The notes under the pieces were generated by a model. It searched no databases, had not been told where the DNA came from, and saw only the letters and a program-made list of their open reading frames with translations. Below are positions 17,618-27,081 of a DNA stretch of 64,000 nucleotides, one piece after another. The stretch's first letter is position 1. Every line of letters starts with the position of its first letter. This DNA comes from Holophagaceae bacterium (GTDB lineage Bacteria; Acidobacteriota; Holophagae; Holophagales; Holophagaceae). The stretch covers positions 124,001 to 188,000 of the forward strand of contig JADKJH010000001.1 of the NCBI GenBank assembly GCA_016722505.1, read 5' to 3'. A program made the position numbers and the translations under genes.

Positions 17618-19084
17618 CTAGGCGGCCTTGCTGCGCTTCCTCGGCTTCAGATCCTCATCCACCTCGGTGGCCGTGAGGTAGGGCTTCAAGATCTCGGAGG
17701 GCTGGAGGCAACTTCCGCTGTGCAGCTCCAGGGCTGTCCAAATCGCCACAGCAGAGGCGAGGATTTTGTCATGGGCCTCCCTGGTCTGCGTCCAGGTGCG
17801 CTCATGCTGCGCGCGTTCCTTGGTCAGGCCTTCGCTCTGTTCAGCGGCGAGGCGGACCACCAGCTCCACCTGCTGACGGAATTGGGGGCCACTTAAGTAT
17901 TTCTTCAGCGACTGAACATGGGCCTCGTCCAGGTTGGCGGCCCGACCAGCCCGCTCCATAGCAAGCAGTCCTTGGCGCAGGGCCATGACCAGGGCCAGCA
18001 CGGTGTCGTGGGAGGCCACCCAGACATCTTCCACAAGCAAGAGATGCTCCACTCCTACCGGCAGCGTACGGCTAACGATGATGACTGTTTCGGCCCCGTC
18101 GGCAGCCCGATCCCTTTGGGCTTTGGCAATCCATCCATGCTCAAAGGTCTGGGTCCACTTGCATTCGATCAGGAGTTTTCTGGAACCGGAGTGCGGAATG
18201 GTGAGGAGAAGGTCCGCGCCGCGCTGCCCCTTCTTGGTGCGAACAACGGTGTCGCCATCGGATTGGAAGGCCTCCTTCAGGCGTCGTTCCAGGACATCTT
18301 CTGCAGCTTGGCCAGTGGCGTCCGAAGGGGCCCCCTCAGCCTTCTTGTGCAACGTCTCGATCTCCAACCGCAGTTTTTGCATCTGATTCTCGTGGCGCCG
18401 TTGCACCACGACCTGCTCCTGGGTTATTTCGGTGCGGATACGCTCCCGCTCGGTGCGCAGAGTCTTTTCGAATTGAGCCTTCTGACGCACCTGCTCATCG
18501 CTGGTGGCTGTCCGCTCAGCCTCGCGAACTCCTTCAGCCAGGCGCACAGAGAAGGCCAGCTCCCGCTGAACCATTTGGGACCGAAGGTCGTCCAAGTGTT
18601 TCTGCAGTTGCGTCACTCCTGTCTGGCGCCCCATTTCAAAGGAAGCCTGCTTTTCAACAACGGCGTTGGACAGGTCGGATTGAAGCGTGACCAGTTTCTG
18701 CTTCAAATCTCGCTCTTCGACGCCACATTTCCAAACGAGTTCCTGGGCATGATTGAGCTGGGCCACCTTTAGTTTGGCTTCGTCTTGCAATCGCTTCAGG
18801 AGGCCCTGCTGACTGTGTTCAGCCTTCGCACGTGCAGCGATGAGTGCAGTGGCATGCTCATCAGCCAGTTTCTTTGCCTGGTCCTGTAGGCGGGTTTCAA
18901 CCTGCTCTTTTATCTTCTTCATTTGCTGCTCCCACCGAGCTCGATCATTGGTGGCAGCGAGTTCGAGTTTGGCCGTCTGATCAGCGACAGCATGGGCAAC
19001 CGCATCCACGATGGGGATATCGGCTCCGCAGGACGGGCAATGGATGGTCAGGCCATCCTGTGGTTGAACTGGGCGTTTTCTCAT
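17618..19084 (-). CDS. DUF2130 family protein, coiled coil plus nuclease-like domain
   Basis: A 488-residue protein. The N-terminus has a short zinc-knuckle-like CPSCGADIP. A very long coiled coil spans residues about 35-250. Residues about 265-400 resemble the DUF2130 core, a PD-(D/E)XK-type nuclease fold: QAAEDVLERRLKEAFQSDGD, then KKGQRGADLLLTIP and KLLIECKWTQTFEHGWIAKA supply E, D and E-x-K candidates. DUF2130 proteins often sit in defence or mobile regions. ATG 19084 has AGGAG upstream. Biochemical activity is not established by the sequence alone. Confidence 0.75.
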   Translation of the reverse strand: MRKRPVQPQDGLTIHCPSCGADIPIVDAVAHAVADQTAKLELAATNDRARWEQQMKKIKEQVETRLQDQAKKLADEHATALIAARAKAEHSQQGLLKRLQDEAKLKVAQLNHAQELVWKCGVEERDLKQKLVTLQSDLSNAVVEKQASFEMGRQTGVTQLQKHLDDLRSQMVQRELAFSVRLAEGVREAERTATSDEQVRQKAQFEKTLRTERERIRTEITQEQVVVQRRHENQMQKLRLEIETLHKKAEGAPSDATGQAAEDVLERRLKEAFQSDGDTVVRTKKGQRGADLLLTIPHSGSRKLLIECKWTQTFEHGWIAKAQRDRAADGAETVIIVSRTLPVGVEHLLLVEDVWVASHDTVLALVMALRQGLLAMERAGRAANLDEAHVQSLKKYLSGPQFRQQVELVVRLAAEQSEGLTKERAQHERTWTQTREAHDKILASAVAIWTALELHSGSCLQPSEILKPYLTATEVDEDLKPRKRSKAA

Positions 19085-19458
19085 GGAGTTTCTCCTGGGG
19101 ATCGTCGGTCCAAAGGAGCGGGCACGACGCGGTCTGCACCTCGCAAAGAGGTGGTGTTTGGGGGAGCTCGGCCTTATCTGGTCTCTCGCTCACAAGGCGT
19201 GTCGACCAAAATAGTCCTGAGCGGTAGTGGGTGGTAGTTGAAAAGCCTTAGGTTCGGGTCAGGTGAAAGTCTGGCCCGGAGGACTTTGAGGACTTCCTCG
19301 GTTCCTCTCCGGTGTGAGTTTTCTGCTGGTCAAATGATTCATGAATTGGCTCCCGCTGATCTACCTGTGCAGACAAGTATTCAGCCGAAAAACCAAGCCC
19401 CAAGTGCCCCACCACTGAGTGGATTGATGAGGGAAAAGCATCTGCTTCGCTCCCATTT
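19085..19458. other. Non-coding gap, nothing recognised
   Basis: The 374-base space between the DUF2130 gene and the hydrolase gene has no convincing gene, repeat or terminator. Short open frames lack start signals and do not look like proteins. It probably holds promoters for both divergent genes. Confidence 0.4.
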
Positions 19459-19509
19459 TTGTATGTTCCCGAACACGAGATGTTGTCCAACACCGACAAG
19501 AAAAGGCCC

Positions 19510-20055
19510 ATGTCGATAGACTGGCTTCCCATGACTTCAGCCCCCACTTCCATTCTTCTATTGCATGGCCTCGGCGGCAGCGGGGAGGGCTCCGTGAAGC
19601 TGCTGGAGCAGACGCTGCGGGCGCGAGGATGGGACGATGCCATCTACCTGCGACCGACCCTAGCAATGGTCCACGAAGTCATTCCAGAACGCCCTGCCCA
19701 GCAGCGGTTTCGCCAAGCCCTCCTAGAGATGGAGACATTTCTTGATGGGCGTGTGCCCCACGTGACCCTCGGCTTCAGTTTCGGCGGACTGCTCGCTGCC
19801 TTTGCGCCTTCCACGAGGCGCATGGCAGTCTGTAGCCCTTGGAATCTCGTACCGGCGGATGCTCTGATTCGAACTTCGGCAAGACCTGGCTTGGCCGTGC
19901 TTCAGGGCGGATGCGACACGATGGTGTCGCCAGAATCTAGCCTGAAGGCCCTACCTATTAACGTTCCGCGAACTCTGGACCCCGAAGGGACCCATGCATT
20001 CGACGAATGGATGGACCGCATTGCTGCCTGGACTCAAACAACCTGGCAGGCCTGA
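19510..20055 (+). CDS. YqiA-like alpha/beta hydrolase
   Basis: A 181-residue compact hydrolase of the alpha/beta fold. SILLLHGLGGSGEGS is the oxyanion region, GFSFGGLLAAF holds the nucleophile Ser in G-x-S-x-G, QGGCDTMVSPESSLKAL is the acid region and GTHAFDEW the catalytic His. Small esterases of this type (YqiA/UPF0227, RBBP9-like) have similar size. Starts at 19459, 19480 and 19531 are also possible; 19510 has AAAAGG ahead. Substrate unknown. It is monocistronic, between the DUF2130 and AbiE genes. Confidence 0.7.
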   Translation: MSIDWLPMTSAPTSILLLHGLGGSGEGSVKLLEQTLRARGWDDAIYLRPTLAMVHEVIPERPAQQRFRQALLEMETFLDGRVPHVTLGFSFGGLLAAFAPSTRRMAVCSPWNLVPADALIRTSARPGLAVLQGGCDTMVSPESSLKALPINVPRTLDPEGTHAFDEWMDRIAAWTQTTWQA

Positions 20056-20318
20056 GGCGGGCCCACCCATCACATCCCAAAACACTTCAACTTCATGAAG
20101 GCCTATAGGGTGAACGGCGTGTCCTGACAGGCCTTTGCGAGCCGCCCAGGTTTACTGAATTCAGTAACTCTCGCTTCAATGCCACCCTAGGGGCGCGTTG
20201 GCTCTTCATCCAACTAGAGACCTTGACCTTCCTTTCTCTGGTTTGGCAGGCTTGGTCTGGCGCACTCAATTTTCGTGTCGCTCGGGTTAAGCATTAACCC
20301 TTGTAGGATTACGTTAAT

Positions 20319-20373
20319 ATGTTCATTTTATTTCTATGTTCACGATACGTGAACGTAGAAATAAAATGAACAT
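20319..20373. promoter_or_regulatory. Long inverted repeat with operator core 1 upstream of abiE
   Basis: Two 26-base arms (20319-20344 and 20348-20373) differ at one position and are separated by ATA. The centre holds GTTCACG-ATA-CGTGAAC at 20338-20354, the same core as the site at 20422-20438. AbiEi antitoxins are known to repress their own promoter by binding inverted repeats, so this is very likely an operator; AbiEi as the binder is inference. Confidence 0.7.
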
Positions 20374-20419
20374 TCATGTTGACCGAGAACCATTCAAGTC
20401 ATATGTTCATAAATACGAT

Positions 20420-20440
20420 GTGTTCACGGATCGTGAACAC
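20420..20440. promoter_or_regulatory. Operator core 2 immediately upstream of abiEi
   Basis: Perfect palindrome GTGTTCACG-GAT-CGTGAACAC ends 17 bases before the abiEi start codon. The core GTTCACG-N3-CGTGAAC is shared with site 1. The centres of the two sites are 84 bp apart, close to eight helical turns, so both face the same side of the DNA. Confidence 0.75.
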
Positions 20441-20457
20441 TCATAAATGGTGAACAC

Positions 20458-21498
20458 ATGGACAAACTGATTCATCCAAAAACAACCGCCGAAACAGCCC
20501 TTAGGAAGTTCGAGGAGCTCACGGGGTTTGCCTGCAGGCTCCTTGAGTGGGAGCCCGTGCAGACCGGGAACACCCAGCGGGTACCCGATGCGCAGGTGGA
20601 AGTGAGGATTGGCCAGAGAAATTTGGTCTTTGTCGCCGAGGTGAAGCGACGCATCGATAGGGTGGGAATGCTCCACCAGGTCAAAAATCAACTGCAGGCC
20701 TTCGGCAGACCAGGGCTCCTGATTACCCACCACCTCACCCAGGAACTCGCACAGCAATGCCGTGAGCTGGACCTTCCCTTCATGGACACCGCCGGAAATG
20801 CATATTTGAAAGACCAAGAAACGTTCATCTTGGTCACGGGACAACGACCGGCCGCTGGAGTGGAAAGGGCCGAGAAAGCGTTTCGGGCCTTCGATCGAAC
20901 TGGACTCAAAGTCTTGTATGCATTTATCTGCCAGCCGGAATTGCTCAATGCACCGTATCGAGTTATCGCAAAGGCAGCGGGAGTGGCTCTTGGAACCGTA
21001 GGCTGGATCTTCACAGATCTTCGTGACCACGGATTCCTTGTGGAAGCGGAGAAAGGTGCTCGAAAACTCCTGGAGCGAGACCGCCTGTACCAAAACTGGA
21101 TCGGAAACTACCCCACTCGTCTACGAAACAAATTGGTCACCAGGCGTTTCGCGGCCCCAGACCCTGAATGGTGGAAGGAAGCTCAACCCAGAGAGTACGG
21201 AGCGTACTGGGGAGGCGAGGTGGCCGCCGCCAAGTTGACGAAGTATTTGATCCCGAAGACATGCACCCTCTACACCCTCGAAGACCCTAAACATCTGATC
21301 ATTCGTCATCGCCTGCGCCCTGATCCCTTGGGGACAATCGAAATTTTGGATGCATTCTGGGAGCACGCTCTTCCACAAGCGGGTGATCAGTATCCTGATG
21401 TGGTGCATCCCCTCCTTGTGGAGGCGGATCTGATGGCAGTCGGTGACCCAAGAACCATCGAGACCGCGAAGATGATCCATGAACAACACCTTGCTTGA
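20458..21498 (+). CDS. abiEi: Type IV toxin-antitoxin system AbiEi-family antitoxin/repressor
   Basis: A 346-residue protein matching the long AbiEi-type family. The N-terminal third has a nuclease-like alpha/beta stretch (VRIGQRNLVFVAEVKRRIDR and HQVKNQLQAFGRPGLLITHH); the middle carries a winged-helix part (NAPYRVIAKAAGVALGTVGW and IFTDLRDHGFLVEA), and the C-terminal part is the antitoxin domain with YGAYWGGEVAAAKLTKYL. It neutralises the AbiEii nucleotidyltransferase without direct complex formation and represses the operon. The ORF overlaps abiEii by 20 bases. The start has a weak ribosome site (GGTG). Two operator palindromes lie just upstream. Confidence 0.8.
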   Translation: MDKLIHPKTTAETALRKFEELTGFACRLLEWEPVQTGNTQRVPDAQVEVRIGQRNLVFVAEVKRRIDRVGMLHQVKNQLQAFGRPGLLITHHLTQELAQQCRELDLPFMDTAGNAYLKDQETFILVTGQRPAAGVERAEKAFRAFDRTGLKVLYAFICQPELLNAPYRVIAKAAGVALGTVGWIFTDLRDHGFLVEAEKGARKLLERDRLYQNWIGNYPTRLRNKLVTRRFAAPDPEWWKEAQPREYGAYWGGEVAAAKLTKYLIPKTCTLYTLEDPKHLIIRHRLRPDPLGTIEILDAFWEHALPQAGDQYPDVVHPLLVEADLMAVGDPRTIETAKMIHEQHLA

Positions 21499-22351
21499 GC
21501 TCAAGCGCCCTTTGGACGCCTCACTGATCGCCCTCCTGAGCGATGTGGATAAGGTCTGCCGATCCGTTACTGTGCGGTACCTGCTCTCAGGATCGATGGC
21601 GCGAGAAATCGTGCTGGCTCATGCCTTCGGCCTGGCACCCGGCCGTGCTACTGCAGATGTTGATTTCGGTATTTCAGTTGCGAGTTGGGACCAGTTCAAG
21701 CTTCTGCGTCAGGCATTCCTAAATTCAGGCGTATTTGAAAAAGACTCCAATCCCAGTGTTTTTTGGAGCCTGCGGCCTGGCCGCCTTCAGGTGGATGTGG
21801 TTCCTTTCGGAGGAATTGAACAGGCCGATGGCACCATTGTGTGGCCGCCAGAGGAACGGCAACAAACGAATGTACTTGGCTATGAGACGGCTTTGCAGCA
21901 TGCGTGGATCATTCCCGTCACACCCGAGATCCATGTTCCAGTCGCATCTATGGCCGGAACAGTCCTCTTAAAATTGATGGCATGGAAAGATCGTGGCTTA
22001 AGCCGAGGTGGCAAAGATGCCCTGGACCTGATGACCGTTCTGGAGAACTACGATCGTGTGCTTGGGGAGGATGCCATCTTCGGACCGCACCAGGACCTGC
22101 TGGTGGCATATCAATTTGATCAGGCCAACACCGCAGCCCAGATACTCGGTTCAGAGGTCCGAGCCATCGCGGATGCCCGCGCCCTTGAAGTGTTGCTGAG
22201 TCTCTTCACCACGGAAGGACGAGACAAGCTGCAGACAAACATGATCCAAGGACGGCAGGTCGTCGACCTAGAACCTTCGTTCTTGCATGCAGGCAACCTA
22301 CTCGCAGCATTGGAGAGAGGGCTCAGAACTGGTCTAGATCTCCCCAGTTAA
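21479..22351 (+). CDS. abiEii: AbiEii/AbiGii-family nucleotidyltransferase toxin
   Basis: A 290-residue nucleotidyltransferase toxin. YLLSGSMAREIVLAHAFG carries the G-S-x-x-R motif and ATADVDFGISV supplies the two metal-binding Asp residues (D-V-D). LLKLMAWKDRGLSRGGKDAL matches the K-x-x-A-x-x-D-R...K-D segment of the AbiEii family. The toxin is thought to transfer nucleotides to a cellular RNA and stop growth after phage infection. It begins inside the end of the antitoxin gene, typical of these bicistronic pairs. All key acidic residues are present, so the toxin looks intact. Confidence 0.8.
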   Translation: MNNTLLELKRPLDASLIALLSDVDKVCRSVTVRYLLSGSMAREIVLAHAFGLAPGRATADVDFGISVASWDQFKLLRQAFLNSGVFEKDSNPSVFWSLRPGRLQVDVVPFGGIEQADGTIVWPPEERQQTNVLGYETALQHAWIIPVTPEIHVPVASMAGTVLLKLMAWKDRGLSRGGKDALDLMTVLENYDRVLGEDAIFGPHQDLLVAYQFDQANTAAQILGSEVRAIADARALEVLLSLFTTEGRDKLQTNMIQGRQVVDLEPSFLHAGNLLAALERGLRTGLDLPS

Positions 22352-22600
22352 GCACCTCCGTCTTCCTCGACCTGATGCGATCGAAACCAGGTTGAAATCA
22401 CTTTGCTCAAGGAGCAGAACTTCCTGCACCTCGCTGACCACAAGACATCGTCCAACCCTAACTAGAGTCACCCACTGTCTATCTTCTTGTGCTATCCCCA
22501 TCTGTGGCCAATTGAACTCCATGCCCGACAAGGGTTGGGCTAATTTTTCCGCCCCCAGGCAGGAGTGCAATGAACCATGATGGATTGAAACGGGATTGTC
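22334..22600 (-). other. Possible remnant of a coding sequence on the minus strand
   Basis: The 250-base gap between abiEii and the helicase has no start-stop gene on the plus strand. On the minus strand an open stretch reads PLSGMEFNWPQMGIAQEDRQ then WVTLVRVGRCLVVSEVQEVL and ends at a stop at 22334. It looks protein-like but has no plausible start of its own, because upstream it runs antisense to the helicase. It may be the tail of a gene lost by rearrangement. Weak evidence. Confidence 0.25.
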
Positions 22601-23878
22601 ATGCTGCCTGAGCAACTGAAGCCGAACGCGATTATCCGGGGTCCCCTCTTCCCTGAACCGGTGCAAGTCGTTGTGGCCACGCAGATGGGTGGAAACGTAA
22701 AATTCAACGGCTACGGACTCAAGACCAGTAAGTCCTACAACATCATTTTGACCGCAGAGCAGATCGCTCTGTTGGAGGTCACTCCGGAAACGGAGCCCTT
22801 CGACGGGAATCCCAAACACTTTCAACTCGGCATCGAGTCGCTGCGGCTGGGTTGGGCGTATGAGTACGATCCCTACTTCAGCCTGAGCATCGCCCGGGTG
22901 GACCCGCTCCCGCACCAGCTAGAGGCTGTCTACGACTATTTCTTGAAGCTGCCACGCATCCGCTTCCTGCTTGCGGATGATCCCGGCGCAGGCAAAACCA
23001 TCATGGCCGGGCTGCTCATCAAGGAGCTGAAGATCCGGGGGCTGATTAAGCGGATTCTGATCATCACGCCCGCCAACCTGACCTTTCAGTGGCAGCGGGA
23101 GATGAAGGACAAATTCAGAGAGAATTTTGAGGTAGTGCGCGGCGATGTGCTCCGGGCCAACTACGGGAGCAATCCCTGGCAGGAGAAGGACCAGGTCATC
23201 ACTTCGGTGAGCTGGGTCTCGACCATTGAGGATGCCAAGGACAGTCTGCTGCGGAGCCAATGGGATCTCATCATCGTGGATGAAGCCCACAAGATGAGCG
23301 CTTACAGCAGTGAGAAAAAGACCCTCGCCTACAAGCTGGGGGAGGCGCTGTCAGAACTCACGGATCACTTCCTCCTGATGACGGCGACGCCGCACAAGGG
23401 CAATGCTGAGCATTTCTGCCGCTTCCTGGAACTGCTCGACAAAGACATTTACGGCGATGTGAGCAGCTTGGAAGAGGCCATTAAACGGCACGAGGCTCCG
23501 TTCTACTTGCGCCGCGTGAAGGAAGCGATGGTCAGTTTCCCCGACCCGGAAACGGGTGAGGTGAAGTGTTTGTTCACCAAGCGCAACGTACAAACCATTC
23601 CGTTCGACCTAAATGCGGACGAGTACGATTTCTATCGCGAACTCACCAATTTCGTCGAAGACCAGTCCATCAAAGCCGCGTCCGAAGACAGCGCCCGCAG
23701 CCGCGTCCTGGGTTTCACCATGGCCATGTTGCAGCGGCGCTTTGCCTCCAGCCTTTGTGCGGTGCGCCGCAGTCTGGAAAGAATGCGCACCAAGCGCGAG
23801 GAGATCCTGAAGGACGCGCACGCTTCTGTGCAGCAATTTGGGAGGCATGCTTCTGCTCGGCGATTGAACACATGGTGA
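22601..23878 (+). pseudogene. SNF2/DEAD-like helicase, truncated after the first lobe
   Basis: 425 residues of which about 405 are genuine. Motif I is DDPGAGKTIMAGLLIKEL, motif Ia RILIITPANLTFQWQREM, motif II DLIIVDEAHKM, and motif III HFLLMTATPHKGNAEHF. Proteins of this family, which include the DISARM DrmD-type helicases, normally have about 900-1100 residues with a second helicase lobe. Here the sequence changes after EEILKD at about 23815-23830 and reads 19 unrelated residues to a TGA. The second lobe and motifs IV-VI are missing. ATP binding may persist but translocation is not expected. It directly follows the AbiE pair. Confidence 0.75.
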
Positions 23879-24680
23879 ACAACACTTCGTCGAGGTGATC
23901 CTCCAGACGATGCCGCTTGGTGTCCCGCCATAGCCTGCGCGTGTTCCAGAAGTGGGGAGAGACAATGCACAAAGAAAGGGCTCCCGTTCCCTCCTTTCGG
24001 TATTCCTTGGGTGGCGGCAGGTCTGGCTCAGGTTCTGGGGCCCAGCGACGTCTGCGTCGGGGCTCTGGAGGCGGTGGTGGTGGTGGCGGCGGGGGTGGCA
24101 ACTCCACGAGGTTGAAGGACTCTCGAATACAGAAAGTCACAAAGGTATCCAGAATCAGCACGCCGGTCTTGCTGGTGCGAGGAGACTCGTGACCGTAGAC
24201 GTCTCTGGCATGTGGATCGGGCGGCACCACCTCCAACACCAGCCCGCTGCGCTCCAAGGCTTCATACAGACCCTGGCACATATTCAGAGCCCGATCGAGC
24301 TGGCTGGGTGTCACTGCAATATCAGCGCAGACTTGTTTCTTGCGAACATCCTCAGAATCAAGACCCGAAGAAACCAACAGAGGGCGAGAGGCCTCCAGAT
24401 CGGGGTTTAAGGAGCCTCCGGCCTTCAAGGGAGTGACCTTGGGGATGACTATCCCGAGCTTCTCGATCCGCTGACGGGACTCCTCCTTCCACTGATGCTG
24501 TTCCCCGCCGGTGGTCTGGGAAGTGGCGTAAGTGGTTGGGTCATTCCTTCCCGCTCTCGGCAAGGGAACACGAAGGTGCTGACGCGTCACCGGCCCCTTG
24601 GCCCAATAGCCTCGTCCCGGCAGGGGAACTTTGAGTTTCCGAGCGATCTTGGCGAGTCCAACATCCGCGACGCTGACCGT
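23827..24680 (-). pseudogene. Internal fragment of an unknown island-type gene, cut at both ends
   Basis: On the minus strand a protein-like stretch of about 285 residues starts VSVADVGLAKIARKLKVPLP then GRGYWAKG and ends LEDHLDEVLFTMCSIAEQKH. The S-D-V-G-L-A-K...P-x-R-G-Y-W-A motif normally follows an N-terminal piece (about 25 residues with a W-x-x-P-M pattern) in hypothetical proteins found in islands; that piece is absent. The C-terminal end is also lost at the junction with the helicase. A run of 11 prolines (near 24066-24100) and an Arg stretch interrupt the middle. Start and stop codons in frame belong to neighbouring DNA. Most likely dead. Confidence 0.6.
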
Positions 24681-26079
24681 TCGACTGCCTGAGACGCAGG
24701 TGCGCGCCAAGTTCATCTCCGTGTTCGCGGTAGCCGCCGAGACGGGACAAATTCTCGCCAGCCGCAGGGCGACACGTGCGATAAGCCAGGTAAGCCTGGG
24801 TGTCAAATCTGTTCCCCAGGTGGTTTTTGCGGATTGGGTGCTGCCTGACGGCACAATTGTGAGCCGACATAGCCCGTTGCTGCGGCCAATTGAGGGCTTG
24901 GCACTGACAGTGGATCTCTCGCCTCGGCGCGTGGCCAATGTCTCTTCCGCAATGACGAACGCGGCCTATCGTGTGCCGGTTTTTGTCGCTTGCTCGGTAG
25001 GGGACGGGGAGGGACCTACTCCGATTGGAGTCCCATCCCATGGGTTCACGGTAAAAGGCCTCGAACTTTCAAGTAAGGCAGTCTCTCGAGAGGTCATCAC
25101 CGATCTGTCTCAAGGCGCGGACTGCTACGGCGAGGATGGCGGCTTTGTCGTGGTGGAAACAGATCCCGCCGTGCGGGCGGTCCTGAAAAGCGAAATCGAC
25201 CTGAGCAACTCGTCCTCTGGTGATCCCTCCTCTCGCATGACGGATCGCTATGTTGCGCCGAGTCGAAACATCACCGGCACCTGGACGTCTGATGGCACGA
25301 ATATCACGGTCACGCTGAGGGTCGTGGACCTGCAAGGCAATGAGCTTCTGAACAGGAGCGCCACCGGTCCGCTCAACCAGTTTCTCGATGTCAACGCCAA
25401 GGCCGCCCGCGAACTGGCAGCAGCCATGTCCTGCTCCGGCCCCGGCGACCTGTTGCTCGACTTCGAAAGCGTCATCATCGAGAAGTGGGGGGTGTTTACC
25501 CAACAGGACACGTTCCAGGCCAAGGTCACAGGTCTCCTACTACGGACAGGAAGAGGCGAATGGGAATGGGCGGCCCAGGCGCCGTTAGATGCTACTGGAA
25601 GCCGTATCGAAATGCTGAAGCCTGAGTGCACGGTCACAGGGCCGCAGCCCCGAGCCACGAAACCTTTTCGCGTCGTGAGGGGCGGGTTCGTCTGGTCGCC
25701 TCATGCTGTCACCGGTCAGCGTCATGTGAGCGACATCTGGATCGTTGTGGATCCGGGCGCCATCAATACTGCGGACAGCGGAAATATCACCATCGCTTGC
25801 CGGGTACCGGGAGGAAGTGCCGAAACAGTTACCGGCTTCACACCGTTCTCCGACCTGTTCGACATGCTACATGGGGGCGATGGAACGATCCGGGGTTGGG
25901 CCATCCTGGGCGGTGAGGTATTCGCGCGCCGGACCTTCCACCAGACGGGCAAGGCGCTCGGAGCGGTTACGGAAACAACGACCTTCACACTGCGCCGGGC
26001 AGCCAAGACTGAGCGACCTCCCAAACCTGCGAAGCCTCCCGCAGTCCTGAGGGTGGATGGCAAGGCCCCCATCACTTAG
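24631..26079 (+). CDS. Unknown protein with altered 5' end
   Basis: The open frame codes 482 residues, but the first about 20 residues are antisense to the preceding fragment, so the original start is probably lost. ATG 24952 (MTNAAYRVPVF) is an internal alternative. The part after residue about 145 looks genuine: DRYVAPSRNITGTWTSDGTN and ITVTLRVVDLQGNELL resemble the domain of TolB/FlgO-like secreted proteins that measure or carry out envelope tasks, then a beta-rich C-terminal half (IWIVVDPGAINTADSGNITI). No signal peptide remains. Expression and function are uncertain. Confidence 0.45.
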   Translation: MSFRAILASPTSATLTVRLPETQVRAKFISVFAVAAETGQILASRRATRAISQVSLGVKSVPQVVFADWVLPDGTIVSRHSPLLRPIEGLALTVDLSPRRVANVSSAMTNAAYRVPVFVACSVGDGEGPTPIGVPSHGFTVKGLELSSKAVSREVITDLSQGADCYGEDGGFVVVETDPAVRAVLKSEIDLSNSSSGDPSSRMTDRYVAPSRNITGTWTSDGTNITVTLRVVDLQGNELLNRSATGPLNQFLDVNAKAARELAAAMSCSGPGDLLLDFESVIIEKWGVFTQQDTFQAKVTGLLLRTGRGEWEWAAQAPLDATGSRIEMLKPECTVTGPQPRATKPFRVVRGGFVWSPHAVTGQRHVSDIWIVVDPGAINTADSGNITIACRVPGGSAETVTGFTPFSDLFDMLHGGDGTIRGWAILGGEVFARRTFHQTGKALGAVTETTTFTLRRAAKTERPPKPAKPPAVLRVDGKAPIT

Positions 26080-26127
26080 GCGAAAACTCTTGGTCCCAGG
26101 GCTGCTCCGTTACGGGAGAATTCCTTT

Positions 26128-27000
26128 GTGCGCTACGACGAACCCCTCTTCCGGCCTCCCAGTGAAGCCGATTCCTTCATCCTGCAGGCAACCCTCGGTT
26201 GCTCCTGGAACGCCTGCACCTACTGTGCGATGTACCGAGGCAAACACTACCAGGTGAGGCCGCTCGACGAGGTCCTGGCTGATATCCACGAAGGCGGCAT
26301 CAAATTTTCGGAAGATGTGCGGCACGTCTTTGTGGCCGACGGCGACCCACTGGGAATGGCTCTTGAACAATGGGAACCCATCCTGCTCGCCCTTGCGGCC
26401 TCGTTTCCACGCCTTCGGCGCGTCAGCACCTACGCAACTGCGCGCAACCTGCTGGAGAAATCGCCGCAGGATTTAGAACGCCTGCGGGAACTGGGGCTCA
26501 CACTGCTCTACATCGGCCCAGAATCCGGCGATGACGTGACGCTCCGGCGCATCGCCAAAGGGGCGGACGCTGCCGAGCACGTGGAGGCCGCCCGTAAAGC
26601 CAAAGCCGCGGGAATGGAGCAGTCGCTGATCTTTCTGCTCGGCGCCGGGGGGCGTGAGCGCAGCGAAGAACATGCGCGAGCTTCAGGCCGCTTGGCCACG
26701 GCCATGGATCCCCGTTTCCTCTCGACCCTGACTCTCACCGTTGTCCCTGGCACACCGCTTTCAACCCTCGAAAACCAAGGGCGCTTTGAGCTTCCTGGCA
26801 TCCATGAGCTGCTCACCGAGCTGCGCTGGTTTGTTGAAGAGGCCCGGCCAAGTGCCGCCATCTTCCGCTCCAACCACGCCTCCAACTATCTGCCCATCGG
26901 AGGCCGTCTCCCGCGTGATCGCGAAACCATACTTGCAGCCATTGACGAGGCTCTCGCCGGTCGAGTTCCCCTAAGGCCGGAGTGGGCGCGAGGGTTGTAA
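26128..27000 (+). CDS. Radical SAM protein
   Basis: A 290-residue enzyme starting at GTG 26128 with GGGAG upstream. LGCSWNACTYCAMYRGK provides the three cluster cysteines in a CX4CX2C spacing, common in this small radical SAM family that begins RYDEPLFRPPSEA. VFVADGDPLGM and LLYIGPESGDD are the next barrel strands, and SLIFLLGAGG the SAM-binding glycine motif. The reaction catalysed is unknown. It stands alone in this region, 48 bp after the preceding frame and convergent with the XRE gene. Confidence 0.85.
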   Translation: MRYDEPLFRPPSEADSFILQATLGCSWNACTYCAMYRGKHYQVRPLDEVLADIHEGGIKFSEDVRHVFVADGDPLGMALEQWEPILLALAASFPRLRRVSTYATARNLLEKSPQDLERLRELGLTLLYIGPESGDDVTLRRIAKGADAAEHVEAARKAKAAGMEQSLIFLLGAGGRERSEEHARASGRLATAMDPRFLSTLTLTVVPGTPLSTLENQGRFELPGIHELLTELRWFVEEARPSAAIFRSNHASNYLPIGGRLPRDRETILAAIDEALAGRVPLRPEWARGL

Positions 27001-27081
27001 CTTGCGTCTTGACCTCAACGCGCGGGTTGGCTGGGTCCTCTCGCACATTTCCCATGGCCTTGTAAGCAAACTGAGGGGATT

